A DNA stretch of 64,000 nucleotides from CAYZTD01 sp964638155. Its GTDB lineage: Archaea > Thermoplasmatota > E2 > DHVEG-1. This document shows positions 44,969-52,719 of the stretch, piece after piece. Positions within the stretch are counted from its first letter, which is position 1; every line of letters starts with the position of its first letter. The notes beneath the pieces were generated by a model. The model was not told where the DNA came from, did not search any database, and saw only the letters and a program-made list of their open reading frames with translations. A program made the position numbers and the translations under genes. Location: positions 1-64,000 of the forward strand of contig CAZWYI010000001.1 of the NCBI GenBank assembly GCA_964638155.1. The letters run 5' to 3'.

Positions 44969-45925
44969 ATGAAAAAGATGTTTAAAGCAGATAAATTCAT
45001 AGATGAAGCTGTATCTAAAATAAAAAAAGAAATAGACGGTAAAGCGTTAATTGCTTTTTCTGGAGGGGTAGATAGTACAGTATGTGCAGCACTTGTAAAC
45101 AAAGCAATAGGAAAAGATTTGATAGCGGTTCATGTTGATACTGGTTACATGCGTAAATATGAATCAAAAAACGTTAAAAAAATGATGGGGGAAATCAGGT
45201 TAAATTATCGTTTTGTTGATTCTAGCAAAGATTTTTATGATTCTTTGAAAGGTATTATTGATCCTGAGAAAAAACGTAAAATTATTGGTGAAAAATTTAT
45301 CGAGATATTTGAGAAAGTTGCTGAAAAAGAAAATATCGAGTATCTTGTTCAGGGGACTATTGCACCTGATTGGATTGAATCAGGTGGAGAACTCCGTGAT
45401 ACCATAAAATCACATCATAATGTAGGCGGCCTTCCAAAAAAAATGAAACTTAAACTTGTTGAACCCCTTAGAGATCTTTATAAAGACGAAGTAAGAAAAG
45501 TAGCTAGAGAACTTAATTTATCTGTAGCTGAAAGACAACCCTTCCCCGGCCCGGGTCTTGCTATTAGAATACTTGGTGAAGCAACACCTGAGCGCACAGA
45601 AATTGTTAGAGAAGCATGTGATATAGTTGAAAAAGAAATAGTTAAAGCTGTAGAAAAAGATTTAATGGAAAAACCCTGGCAGTATTTTGCTGTTTTAATT
45701 CCTTCTAAAACAGTAGGTGTTCATGGTGACAGAAGAGTATATGGTGATATTATTGCAGTTCGTGCAGTTAAAAGTATTGATGCTATGACTTGTTCATTTA
45801 GTGATATACCAAATAGTGTTATTGATAGAATATCAACAAGAATTACAAATCTACTTGGAGATAAGATAAATAGAGTAGTATATGATGTTACAAACAAGCC
45901 ACCTGGGACAATAGAATGGGAATAA
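44969..45925 (+). CDS. guaAB: GMP synthetase, ATP-pyrophosphatase subunit B
   Basis: 318 aa. The PP-loop is FSGGVDSTVCAAL; further landmarks are VDTGYMRK, QGTIAPDWIESGG, KSHHNVGGLPK, RQPFPGPGLAIRILGE and the C-terminal dimer part ending GTIEWE. It adenylates XMP and aminates it with ammonia from subunit A. In most bacteria both halves are one protein; here they are split, as in euryarchaeotes. Confidence 0.95.
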   Translation: MKKMFKADKFIDEAVSKIKKEIDGKALIAFSGGVDSTVCAALVNKAIGKDLIAVHVDTGYMRKYESKNVKKMMGEIRLNYRFVDSSKDFYDSLKGIIDPEKKRKIIGEKFIEIFEKVAEKENIEYLVQGTIAPDWIESGGELRDTIKSHHNVGGLPKKMKLKLVEPLRDLYKDEVRKVARELNLSVAERQPFPGPGLAIRILGEATPERTEIVREACDIVEKEIVKAVEKDLMEKPWQYFAVLIPSKTVGVHGDRRVYGDIIAVRAVKSIDAMTCSFSDIPNSVIDRISTRITNLLGDKINRVVYDVTNKPPGTIEWE

Positions 45926-45928
45926 AAT

Positions 45929-46501
45929 ATGGTAAAAATTTTTGTTGTTGATAACGGCGGGCAGTGGACTCATAGAGAATGGAGAAGCCTTAAATATCTT
46001 GATTGTGAAACAAAGATTATTCCAAACACTGTTTCTTTTGAAGAATTAACTAAGGAAAATATAGATGGTCTTGTTCTATCAGGCGGAGCACCACGTATTG
46101 GTTTATCTGATACACTTGGAAATATAGATGAATATCTTAAAAAAGCTAGTTTTCCTATTCTTGGGATATGTGCAGGTCATCAATATATGGCAAGGTTTTT
46201 TGGTGGAAAAGCTGAGCCAGCTAAAACACCTGAATTTGGAAAAGTTGAACTTGAAATAATTAAAGAAAATCTGATTTTTAGAAATATACCAAAAAAATCA
46301 ATTGTATGGGAATCGCATAATGATGAAGTAACAAAAATACCAAAAAATTTTGATTTACTTGCATCTAGCGAAAACTGCAAAGTGCAAGCTATAAAACACA
46401 AAAATAAACCATTTTATGGATTGCAGTTTCATCCAGAAGTTGAAAACACTGAATATGGTGAAACTATGTTTAAAAACTTTATAGAAATATGTAAGAATTA
46501 A
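45929..46501 (+). CDS. guaAA: GMP synthetase, glutamine amidotransferase subunit A
   Basis: 190 aa class I amidotransferase. The catalytic Cys is in GICAGHQYMAR, and the His-Glu pair in FYGLQFHPEVENTEYG. The start VVDNGGQWTHREWR is typical of the archaeal subunit. It feeds ammonia to subunit B, whose gene ends 3 nt upstream. Confidence 0.95.
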   Translation: MVKIFVVDNGGQWTHREWRSLKYLDCETKIIPNTVSFEELTKENIDGLVLSGGAPRIGLSDTLGNIDEYLKKASFPILGICAGHQYMARFFGGKAEPAKTPEFGKVELEIIKENLIFRNIPKKSIVWESHNDEVTKIPKNFDLLASSENCKVQAIKHKNKPFYGLQFHPEVENTEYGETMFKNFIEICKN

Positions 46502-46538
46502 GAAAATTTTTATAAAAAGATAAAACAATTAGGCTTTG

Positions 46539-46988
46539 ATGGCAATTGAACTTCCATTTGGTTTAACAATTACTTTGTTTGACATAGAAATTATCATTAG
46601 AATACTAGTTGCCGTGCTACTTGGTGGAATAGTTGGTTACGAGCGGGAAAAAAGCAAGAAACCAGCTGGTCTTAGAACACATATTTTTGTAAGCATGGGA
46701 GCATGCTTATTTACTATTGCCTCTTTTTATTTGCTACCTGGAAATATTGAAGGATCATATGATGTAACACGTATAGCCGCAGGTGTTGTAGCTGGTATTA
46801 GTTTTATAGGTGCAGGAAGTATAATTGCATTAAAAGGAGACGTAAAAGGCCTTACTACAGCTGCCAGTTTATGGGTTGTATCCGCAATAGGTTTAATTCT
46901 AGGCCTAGGGAATTATGTATTACCAATACTTGCAACAATAATAGCATTTATAGTTTTAAGACTAGGTGGCATAGAGAAGAAATTCTAA
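46539..46988 (+). CDS. MgtC/SapB-family membrane protein
   Basis: 149 aa from the ATG at 46539. Four helices, with GGIVGYEREKSKKPAGLRTHIFVSMGACLF and AAGVVAGISFIGAGSII matching the MgtC hydrophobic domain, then KGLTTAASLWVVSAIG. The C-terminal soluble domain of long MgtC forms is absent. Members affect Mg2+ and membrane energy balance. A TATA-like box about 25 nt upstream suggests a leaderless mRNA. Confidence 0.88.
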   Translation: MAIELPFGLTITLFDIEIIIRILVAVLLGGIVGYEREKSKKPAGLRTHIFVSMGACLFTIASFYLLPGNIEGSYDVTRIAAGVVAGISFIGAGSIIALKGDVKGLTTAASLWVVSAIGLILGLGNYVLPILATIIAFIVLRLGGIEKKF

Positions 46989-46995
46989 AATAAAT

Positions 46996-47547
46996 CTATT
47001 TCCATCTTTTAAAAAGAGAGTGTTTTATATTAAGTTGATCTAGAATTTTACCAACAATAAAATCAACTATATCATCTATTTTTTTTGGTTTATGATAAAA
47101 ACCAGGCATCGCAGGTAAAATTGTAGCTCCTGCAAGTTTTGCCTTTTCCATATTTTTAATACCAGCAAGATCAAGAGGTGTTTCACGTGGAACTATTATA
47201 AGTCTTCTTTCCTCTTTTAGTGTACAAATAGCAGACCGGCTAGTAAGAGTATTTCCATATCCATTTGCAACAGCTGAAAGCGTTTTCATACTAGATGGGC
47301 AAATTACCATCGCATCAAGTTTAAAACTACCACTGGCTGGTCCTGCAAACATATCATTATCTTCATAATAAAAATCAGATTTTTTTTTCAAATCAGAAAT
47401 ATTTTTTCCTGTTTCATGTTTAACTATTTTTTTAGCACCAGATGAGACTATAAGATGTGTTTCAACACCTGTTTTTTTTAATTCTTCAATTAATCTGATA
47501 CCATAGATGCTACCAGATGCTCCCCCAATAGAAAGTAAAACTTTCAT
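46996..47547 (-). CDS. ubiX: UbiX-like flavin prenyltransferase
   Basis: 183 aa from the ATG at 47547. LLSIGGASGSIYGIRLIEEL is the FMN-binding start; MVICPSSMKTLSAVANGYG, LIIVPRETPLD and GATILPAMPGFYH are the remaining UbiX motifs. It makes prenylated FMN for UbiD-type decarboxylases. No UbiD gene is in the window. It follows the GGGP synthase gene by 15 nt, and both enzymes use prenyl phosphates. Confidence 0.9.
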   Translation of the reverse strand: MKVLLSIGGASGSIYGIRLIEELKKTGVETHLIVSSGAKKIVKHETGKNISDLKKKSDFYYEDNDMFAGPASGSFKLDAMVICPSSMKTLSAVANGYGNTLTSRSAICTLKEERRLIIVPRETPLDLAGIKNMEKAKLAGATILPAMPGFYHKPKKIDDIVDFIVGKILDQLNIKHSLFKRWK

Positions 47548-47562
47548 AATAATCAAAAATAT

Positions 47563-48300
47563 TTATTCTTCTATTGCTTTTATAATTTCGCTTAATGTCT
47601 TTTCAAGGTTTTTTTCTTTTTCAAAAGCAGTACCAGTGACAATTATATCAGCACCAGCTTTTACCTTTTCTTTAGCTGTTTTAGCATCACGAATACCTCC
47701 GCCGACAACTATAGGAATATCTGTATTCTTTTTTACAGCAGCTATCATTTCATTAGAAACTGGTTCAGGAGCACCTGATCCTGCTTCTAAATAAAAAAAC
47801 TTCATACCAAAAAACTGTGTAGATAGAGCATAACCAACAGCAGTTTTAATATCATTTCGCTTAACTAGATCTACCTGACCCATTTTTCCTGCAGTCATAC
47901 CAGGTTCGACGATTAAATATCCCATCGGTATTGGTTCAATCCCAACATGTTTTATAAAAGGAGAACCTTGAACATGTTCGCGAACTACAAAATCAACATT
48001 ACGTGAGTTTAATAGACTCATAAAAAATATGGCGTCAGCATATTTACTTAAGAATTTTGCACCTGATGGAAATAAGATTACTGGTAAATTTGATTCTTTT
48101 TTAATTGATTTAACTGTTTCATCAACTTGTTCACTTGAAGCAAGTGTAGATCCACCTACCATCATCGCAGAGGTACCTAAGTTTTCAGCAATGCTAGCAA
48201 GTTTTCCTGCTTCTGATGGTGCCTGATCTTCTGGATCAAGAAGAGAGAAATGTAGTTTCCTATTTTTGCATTTCTTTAATAGATCATTTGTAATTGACAT
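47563..48300 (-). CDS. Geranylgeranylglyceryl phosphate synthase
   Basis: 245 aa from the ATG at 48300. TIM barrel of the GGGPS/PcrB family: HFSLLDPEDQAPSE, MVGGSTLASSEQVDE, VILFPSGAKFLSKYADAIFFMSLLNSR in two parts, YLEAGSGAPEPVS, VVGGGIRDAKTA and IVTGTAFE. It forms the first ether bond of archaeal lipids from sn-glycerol-1-phosphate and geranylgeranyl diphosphate. Confidence 0.95.
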   Translation of the reverse strand: MSITNDLLKKCKNRKLHFSLLDPEDQAPSEAGKLASIAENLGTSAMMVGGSTLASSEQVDETVKSIKKESNLPVILFPSGAKFLSKYADAIFFMSLLNSRNVDFVVREHVQGSPFIKHVGIEPIPMGYLIVEPGMTAGKMGQVDLVKRNDIKTAVGYALSTQFFGMKFFYLEAGSGAPEPVSNEMIAAVKKNTDIPIVVGGGIRDAKTAKEKVKAGADIIVTGTAFEKEKNLEKTLSEIIKAIEE

Positions 48301-48372
48301 TGAACCACGCAATTAAAACAAAGTATTTAAAAATATTTACTATCTATAAAATATAAAGTTCTTGGGGAAGGT

Positions 48373-49134
48373 ATGACAGAAAATATTCTAAATCCAGATA
48401 CAAAAAATGCATATAAATTCATAAAAAAACATCATCTATCAACACCAGATAAAACAACCCTACTAATCGCTGGTATCTGTAATGTTGACTACAGGGGACG
48501 TGCCAGAAGTTTTCTCGACTGGGGCGGTAGAATAATTATGATAAAACAAGACAATACAGTTCTTGTTCACAGACCAGAAATGCGTGAGCCTGTAAACTGG
48601 CAGCCAGCAGATAGCAAAACAGAATTTAAAATTAAAAAAGACCGATTAGTTCTAAAAAGTCATCATAACAAACCTCCTGAAAAAATGAAGATAACTTTCA
48701 AAAAAATTAAATTTATAACAATTACACGTCTCAAAGACAAAGCAAACTTAGAACTATCAGGAATGGAAGAGGATGTTGTAAATAATATTATGAAAAACCC
48801 CTCCATAGTAGAAGAAGGACTTAGAATATGCAAAAGAGAAAAACAGGTTAAATCAGGTATGATAGATCTTTTCGGATATGACAAAAACCATACACCCATT
48901 GTTATAGAAGTAAAAAGAAGCCTCGCAAATATAAGTGCTGTACATCAACTAAGAATGTATGTAAACGATATAAAAAAAGATGTAGATGAAGCAGATGTAA
49001 GAGGAATATTATGTGCGCCAAGAATTCCAGATATGGTGAAAAATCTTTTAACTGATTATAATCTTGAATGGCAGGAAGTAGAAAGAAAAATTATACTTCC
49101 CGATGATAACCAGAAAACACTAAAAGAATTCTAA
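48373..49134 (+). CDS. nucS: NucS/EndoMS mismatch endonuclease
   Basis: 253 aa. The N-terminal DNA-binding domain includes DYRGRARSFLDWGGRIIMIKQD in two parts and LVHRPEMREPVNWQP. The C-terminal nuclease core has Asp165 in MIDLFGYD, Glu179 and Lys181 in IEVKR, and Gln192. EndoMS cuts both strands at mismatches in place of MutS/MutL. The tail reads QKTLKEF, a match to the QxxLxxF core of PCNA-binding motifs. A ggggaaggt ribosome binding site abuts the ATG. Confidence 0.95.
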   Translation: MTENILNPDTKNAYKFIKKHHLSTPDKTTLLIAGICNVDYRGRARSFLDWGGRIIMIKQDNTVLVHRPEMREPVNWQPADSKTEFKIKKDRLVLKSHHNKPPEKMKITFKKIKFITITRLKDKANLELSGMEEDVVNNIMKNPSIVEEGLRICKREKQVKSGMIDLFGYDKNHTPIVIEVKRSLANISAVHQLRMYVNDIKKDVDEADVRGILCAPRIPDMVKNLLTDYNLEWQEVERKIILPDDNQKTLKEF

Positions 49135-49268
49135 AATTCAATACTTTTTTTAACAAATAAAATATTACAGAAATAAAAAGGTCTGGGTTATAAAATCATG
49201 AGGATAATTCCATCCCATACGATTCTGCATACCCCCGGCTTCACTAAAAAAAGTATAAGGTTTTTTTT

Positions 49269-49418
49269 GTGAACAAAGATAAGAAAGAATACAAGTGTAA
49301 ATACTGCGGTACAAAAATGAACAAATTCGACTATGAATTAAACAATGGATACTGTGGAAAATGCCGAGATATAATGGATGTAAAAAGAACGTTAAACCAT
49401 TTTAAAAAACTTAAATAA
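49269..49418 (+). CDS. Small zinc-ribbon protein
   Basis: 49 aa with a GTG start: MNKDKKEYKCKYCGTKMNKF, then GYCGKCRDIMD. Two CxxC pairs spaced 17 residues apart form one zinc ribbon, followed by a Lys-rich helix. No family is named. An unusual GC-rich leader precedes it. Confidence 0.55.
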   Translation: MNKDKKEYKCKYCGTKMNKFDYELNNGYCGKCRDIMDVKRTLNHFKKLK

Positions 49419-49427
49419 TTAAAAGAT

Positions 49428-50207
49428 TTAGGAAATAATCTTTTTTATAATATCTATATTACACGCAGCAACAACACTACTTCTATCATCAAGATTAAAC
49501 CCCATATCAAGTTTTTTACCAAAAATATTTGTAACAACTCCACCTGCTTCCCTTAAAATAAGAGTTGAGGCAGCAATATCAAAAACACGGATGTCTTCTT
49601 TTCCAACAATAAAAAAATCAAGAGCGCCCTTTGCAACCATACACATCTCAAGTGATGCTGAGCCAAGGCTTCGGACTTTTTCTTTTTTAGCTAAATCAAT
49701 AGCTACAGGATGATAGTTTTTACCAAGTGTTAAGCTGGAAAGAATTTCCTTGTCAGGAACATCTGGTACAACAAGTTTTTTGTTATCAAGAAAAGCACCC
49801 ACCTTTTTTTCAGCTGAATAAACACTACCTGTAGGAATATTTTTAACAATACCATATTCAACATCAGAAATTCTTTTTTTACCTATAGCTAGAGAAACAG
49901 CATAAAAAGGAATGCCCCTATATGCATTACGCGTGCCATCAACAGGATCTAAAACAAAAGTATACTCAGAATTATTATCAATAAAACCAATCTCTTCACT
50001 TAAAAGATTAACTTTAATCTTTGATTTATTAAGCTTTTCAACTGCAACATTCTCAGCTATTTTATCAATATATTTAGTAATAGTTCCATCAGCACCAAGG
50101 CCAACATTTGAACCAAACCTATGAAAACTAGTAAGAGAAGAATCCTTTACTTTTTTACAAATATCATCAACGATTTCTTTTGCAAACAATTTTAATTTTT
50201 CATCCAT
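49428..50207 (-). CDS. Inositol monophosphatase/fructose 1,6-bisphosphatase family
   Basis: 259 aa. Metal-binding motifs LLSEEIGF, FVLDPVDGTRNAYRGIPF and VFDIAASTLILREAGG are all present. Archaeal members often dephosphorylate both inositol-1-phosphate and fructose-1,6-bisphosphate. It is the last gene of a four-gene unit (AMMECR1, PyrC, membrane protein, this gene), 3 nt after its neighbour. Confidence 0.9.
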   Translation of the reverse strand: MDEKLKLFAKEIVDDICKKVKDSSLTSFHRFGSNVGLGADGTITKYIDKIAENVAVEKLNKSKIKVNLLSEEIGFIDNNSEYTFVLDPVDGTRNAYRGIPFYAVSLAIGKKRISDVEYGIVKNIPTGSVYSAEKKVGAFLDNKKLVVPDVPDKEILSSLTLGKNYHPVAIDLAKKEKVRSLGSASLEMCMVAKGALDFFIVGKEDIRVFDIAASTLILREAGGVVTNIFGKKLDMGFNLDDRSSVVAACNIDIIKKIIS

Positions 50208-50210
50208 ATC

Positions 50211-50783
50211 TTATTTTACATCCCCTTTTTTTGAATTTTTCAAGCCAAAATAAAAAAACAAAGCCATTACAATCCCAATGATAATGACACCAATAAAAAT
50301 ATACAAAAGGCTAATACCCATGAGAGTAATCACAGTCATAACACTAGCTGCAATCAAAACACCAATAAAAATTGTAAAAACAGACCTACCTAATTTTAAA
50401 TCAAAAAGATAAGCAATCAAAGACCCAGTCCATGCACCAGTAAAAGGAACTGGGAATGCAACAAAAACAAGAAGACCGAGATGCTCATAACGAGTTATTT
50501 TAGAATTAGCACGAAGTCTCGTGTGAGCAAACATTCTATCCAAGAAATCATCCCAAAAACTAAATTTTCTAAGAAAATCCTCAACATAATGAAAAAACAA
50601 TAAAACAAAAGGAACAGGTAAAATATTACCAAGAACAGCAAGTGGAAACGCCTGCCACCATTCCCAGCCAAGACCACCCATATCAACTGGATTAATTGCA
50701 AAAGGAATAACATATCTAGATTCAAACCAAGGAATCATAGAAAAAAAGAAAATTCTAAACCATTCTGGTAAAAACTCAAGCAT
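50211..50783 (-). CDS. PF06695-type (putative small multidrug export) membrane protein
   Basis: 190 aa. The family landmarks are SMIPWFESRYVIPFAI at the start, a central cytoplasmic stretch (RMFAHTRLRANSKITRYEHLG) and FVAFPVPFTGAWTGSLIAYLF. About four to five helices are predicted. The drug-export label is historical; the paired re-entrant P-x-P-x-TG-W motif resembles DedA/SNARE-associated transporters. Its true substrate is unknown. Confidence 0.78.
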   Translation of the reverse strand: MLEFLPEWFRIFFFSMIPWFESRYVIPFAINPVDMGGLGWEWWQAFPLAVLGNILPVPFVLLFFHYVEDFLRKFSFWDDFLDRMFAHTRLRANSKITRYEHLGLLVFVAFPVPFTGAWTGSLIAYLFDLKLGRSVFTIFIGVLIAASVMTVITLMGISLLYIFIGVIIIGIVMALFFYFGLKNSKKGDVK

Positions 50784-50786
50784 AAT

Positions 50787-52070
50787 CTACACACCAACAA
50801 ATCTTCCAAATCCTTGACTCACCTGGATTTCATTTTCATCTATAAGTTTTTCCCCGCGAACAAAAACAGTTTCAGGAAAAATAGCAGGCCAATCCTCAAA
50901 AGGAGACCAACCACATCTACTATGAAGTAAATCTGATTTGATTCTACTAATATTTTTCAAATCAACAACAATAAAATCAGCGTCAAAACCAGGTTTAACC
51001 CTGCCCTTATTTATACCAATTATATCAGCTGGCCTAAAACAAAGAAGAGAAACCAAACGTGAAAAACTAATCAGTCCTTTTTTAGCCAGATACAAAAACA
51101 GTGGATACATGGTTTCAACACCTGGTACACCAGAAGGAATGTCATTAAAACTATTATCTTTTTCATCTTTAGTATGAGGTGCATGGTCAGATTCTAAAAT
51201 ATCAACAACACCATTTTTTAAAGAATTAAACAAAGCCTCTCTATCAAAACTACTACGGATAGGAGGATTAACTTTATAAAAACCAGGTGAACCTTTAATA
51301 TTTTCAACATCCAATAGAGAATGATGAGGAGTTACCCCACAGCTAATATTAAAAGTTCTATTTTTAACAAGTTCAAATCCCTCAATAGAAGAAAGATGGC
51401 AGATATGAGATTTAACATTAAGATTTTTAGATGCCTCAAAAATATTTCTAATAGCTGTTTCCTCGCAAATAGAAGGACGCATCCTCAGATGATCCATCAA
51501 ATTTTTTTCAACACCTTTATTTTTCATTAGACATTTTTCATCTTCTGCATGAAAAAAAGCAGGTTTATTAGTTTTAGAAACTTCTACTAAAGCACGCCTA
51601 AGATTGTTTTTATTAAACAAAAGAGAATTAGTAGAACTTCCAAGATAAAACTTAAAGCCATTACATTTTTTAGATAAATAAACAATATTATTTATATTAT
51701 TATCATTAACACCAGCATACAATCCATAATCAACAAAAGACTTATTTTTAAAGCTGGAAATCTTATCATTTAATGATTGGGCGGTGGTAGTCTGAGGTTT
51801 TGTATTAGGCATATCAAAAACACAAGTTATACCGCCAAACAAAGCAGATTTAGAACCAGTAGTAAAATCCTCTTTATATGTAAAACCAGGATCGCGGAAA
51901 TGTGTATGAAGATCTATTCCACTGGGAAAAATAACCTTATTTTTAAAAATAAAATGATTATCAGATTTCAAGATTTTTTTAATTGATTCTATTTTACCAT
52001 CTTTAATTCCAATACATAAATCCTGAAAAGAATTATTAACAAAAAATTTTCCTTCAACTGAAAGATCCAT
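50787..52070 (-). CDS. pyrC: Dihydroorotase
   Basis: 427 aa amidohydrolase of pyrimidine synthesis. DLHTHFRDPGFTYKED carries the first two zinc histidines, with FGGITCVFDMPNTKP, FFHAEDEKC, KSHICHLSS, and LESDHAPHTKDEK with the catalytic Asp. DIPSGVPGVETMYPL and the late amidohydrolase strand GFDADFIVVD are also typical. It overlaps the AMMECR1 gene by 17 nt. Confidence 0.95.
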   Translation of the reverse strand: MDLSVEGKFFVNNSFQDLCIGIKDGKIESIKKILKSDNHFIFKNKVIFPSGIDLHTHFRDPGFTYKEDFTTGSKSALFGGITCVFDMPNTKPQTTTAQSLNDKISSFKNKSFVDYGLYAGVNDNNINNIVYLSKKCNGFKFYLGSSTNSLLFNKNNLRRALVEVSKTNKPAFFHAEDEKCLMKNKGVEKNLMDHLRMRPSICEETAIRNIFEASKNLNVKSHICHLSSIEGFELVKNRTFNISCGVTPHHSLLDVENIKGSPGFYKVNPPIRSSFDREALFNSLKNGVVDILESDHAPHTKDEKDNSFNDIPSGVPGVETMYPLFLYLAKKGLISFSRLVSLLCFRPADIIGINKGRVKPGFDADFIVVDLKNISRIKSDLLHSRCGWSPFEDWPAIFPETVFVRGEKLIDENEIQVSQGFGRFVGV

Positions 52071-52662
52071 CTAATTTTTTCTCCCTTATCTCTCCTCTTG
52101 GTTTTATTTCATAAAAAACTTGGCCGGTAAATTTTGAAATTTTTGTTTTTTTATCAACCCATGCATCAGGCGGAATCCCTGCTTTCATACAAGTATTTGC
52201 AAGAAAACTTTCAACATCCCAATTATGCTCAATAGGCACCTGTGGAAGTAAAAGACCTTTGTTAAAACCCTGTTCAACAATAAGACCATCTCTGCCTATC
52301 TTGATTTCAGATAAATAATCTTTAGGATCATCCACCTTTATTTCCTCTGGAACACCAAGTATAGTCACCTCAACAATGATATCATCAAGTTCATACTCTG
52401 CTAAATGTGGAAAACGAGGATCATGTGTTGCAGAGCGCGCACCCTCAGCGATAGCTTCTTTTAGGGTCATAACAGGCAGTGGTATGCCAATACACCCTCG
52501 AAGATTACGATCCGGGTAAGTGTTAAGAGTTACAAATGCACCATATTTTTTTTTAAAAACACCTTTTAAATCAACTTTAGGTGTTATTTTATTTTTAACG
52601 TTTCCTTCAACAACATTTCTAGCATAAATAACTGCTTTTTTTCCTTGCTCTATTGTAAACAT
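52054..52662 (-). CDS. AMMECR1-domain protein
   Basis: 202 aa. The conserved hexapeptide LRGCIG is seen in NLRGCIGIPLP, with TLNTYPDRN before it and SATHDPRFPHLAEYELDDI after it, then LLLPQVPIEHNWDVESFL. The fold is known from archaeal structures, but the function is unproven; relatives of AMMECR1 and the Memo family are often linked to radical or metal chemistry. First gene of the pyrC unit. Confidence 0.92.
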   Translation of the reverse strand: MFTIEQGKKAVIYARNVVEGNVKNKITPKVDLKGVFKKKYGAFVTLNTYPDRNLRGCIGIPLPVMTLKEAIAEGARSATHDPRFPHLAEYELDDIIVEVTILGVPEEIKVDDPKDYLSEIKIGRDGLIVEQGFNKGLLLPQVPIEHNWDVESFLANTCMKAGIPPDAWVDKKTKISKFTGQVFYEIKPRGEIREKKLDGSFS

Positions 52663-52719
52663 GTCAAAGGCAGTATCTATAATGTATTAAATAAAAAATT
52701 TGGTAAAAGAAAGATTTTA

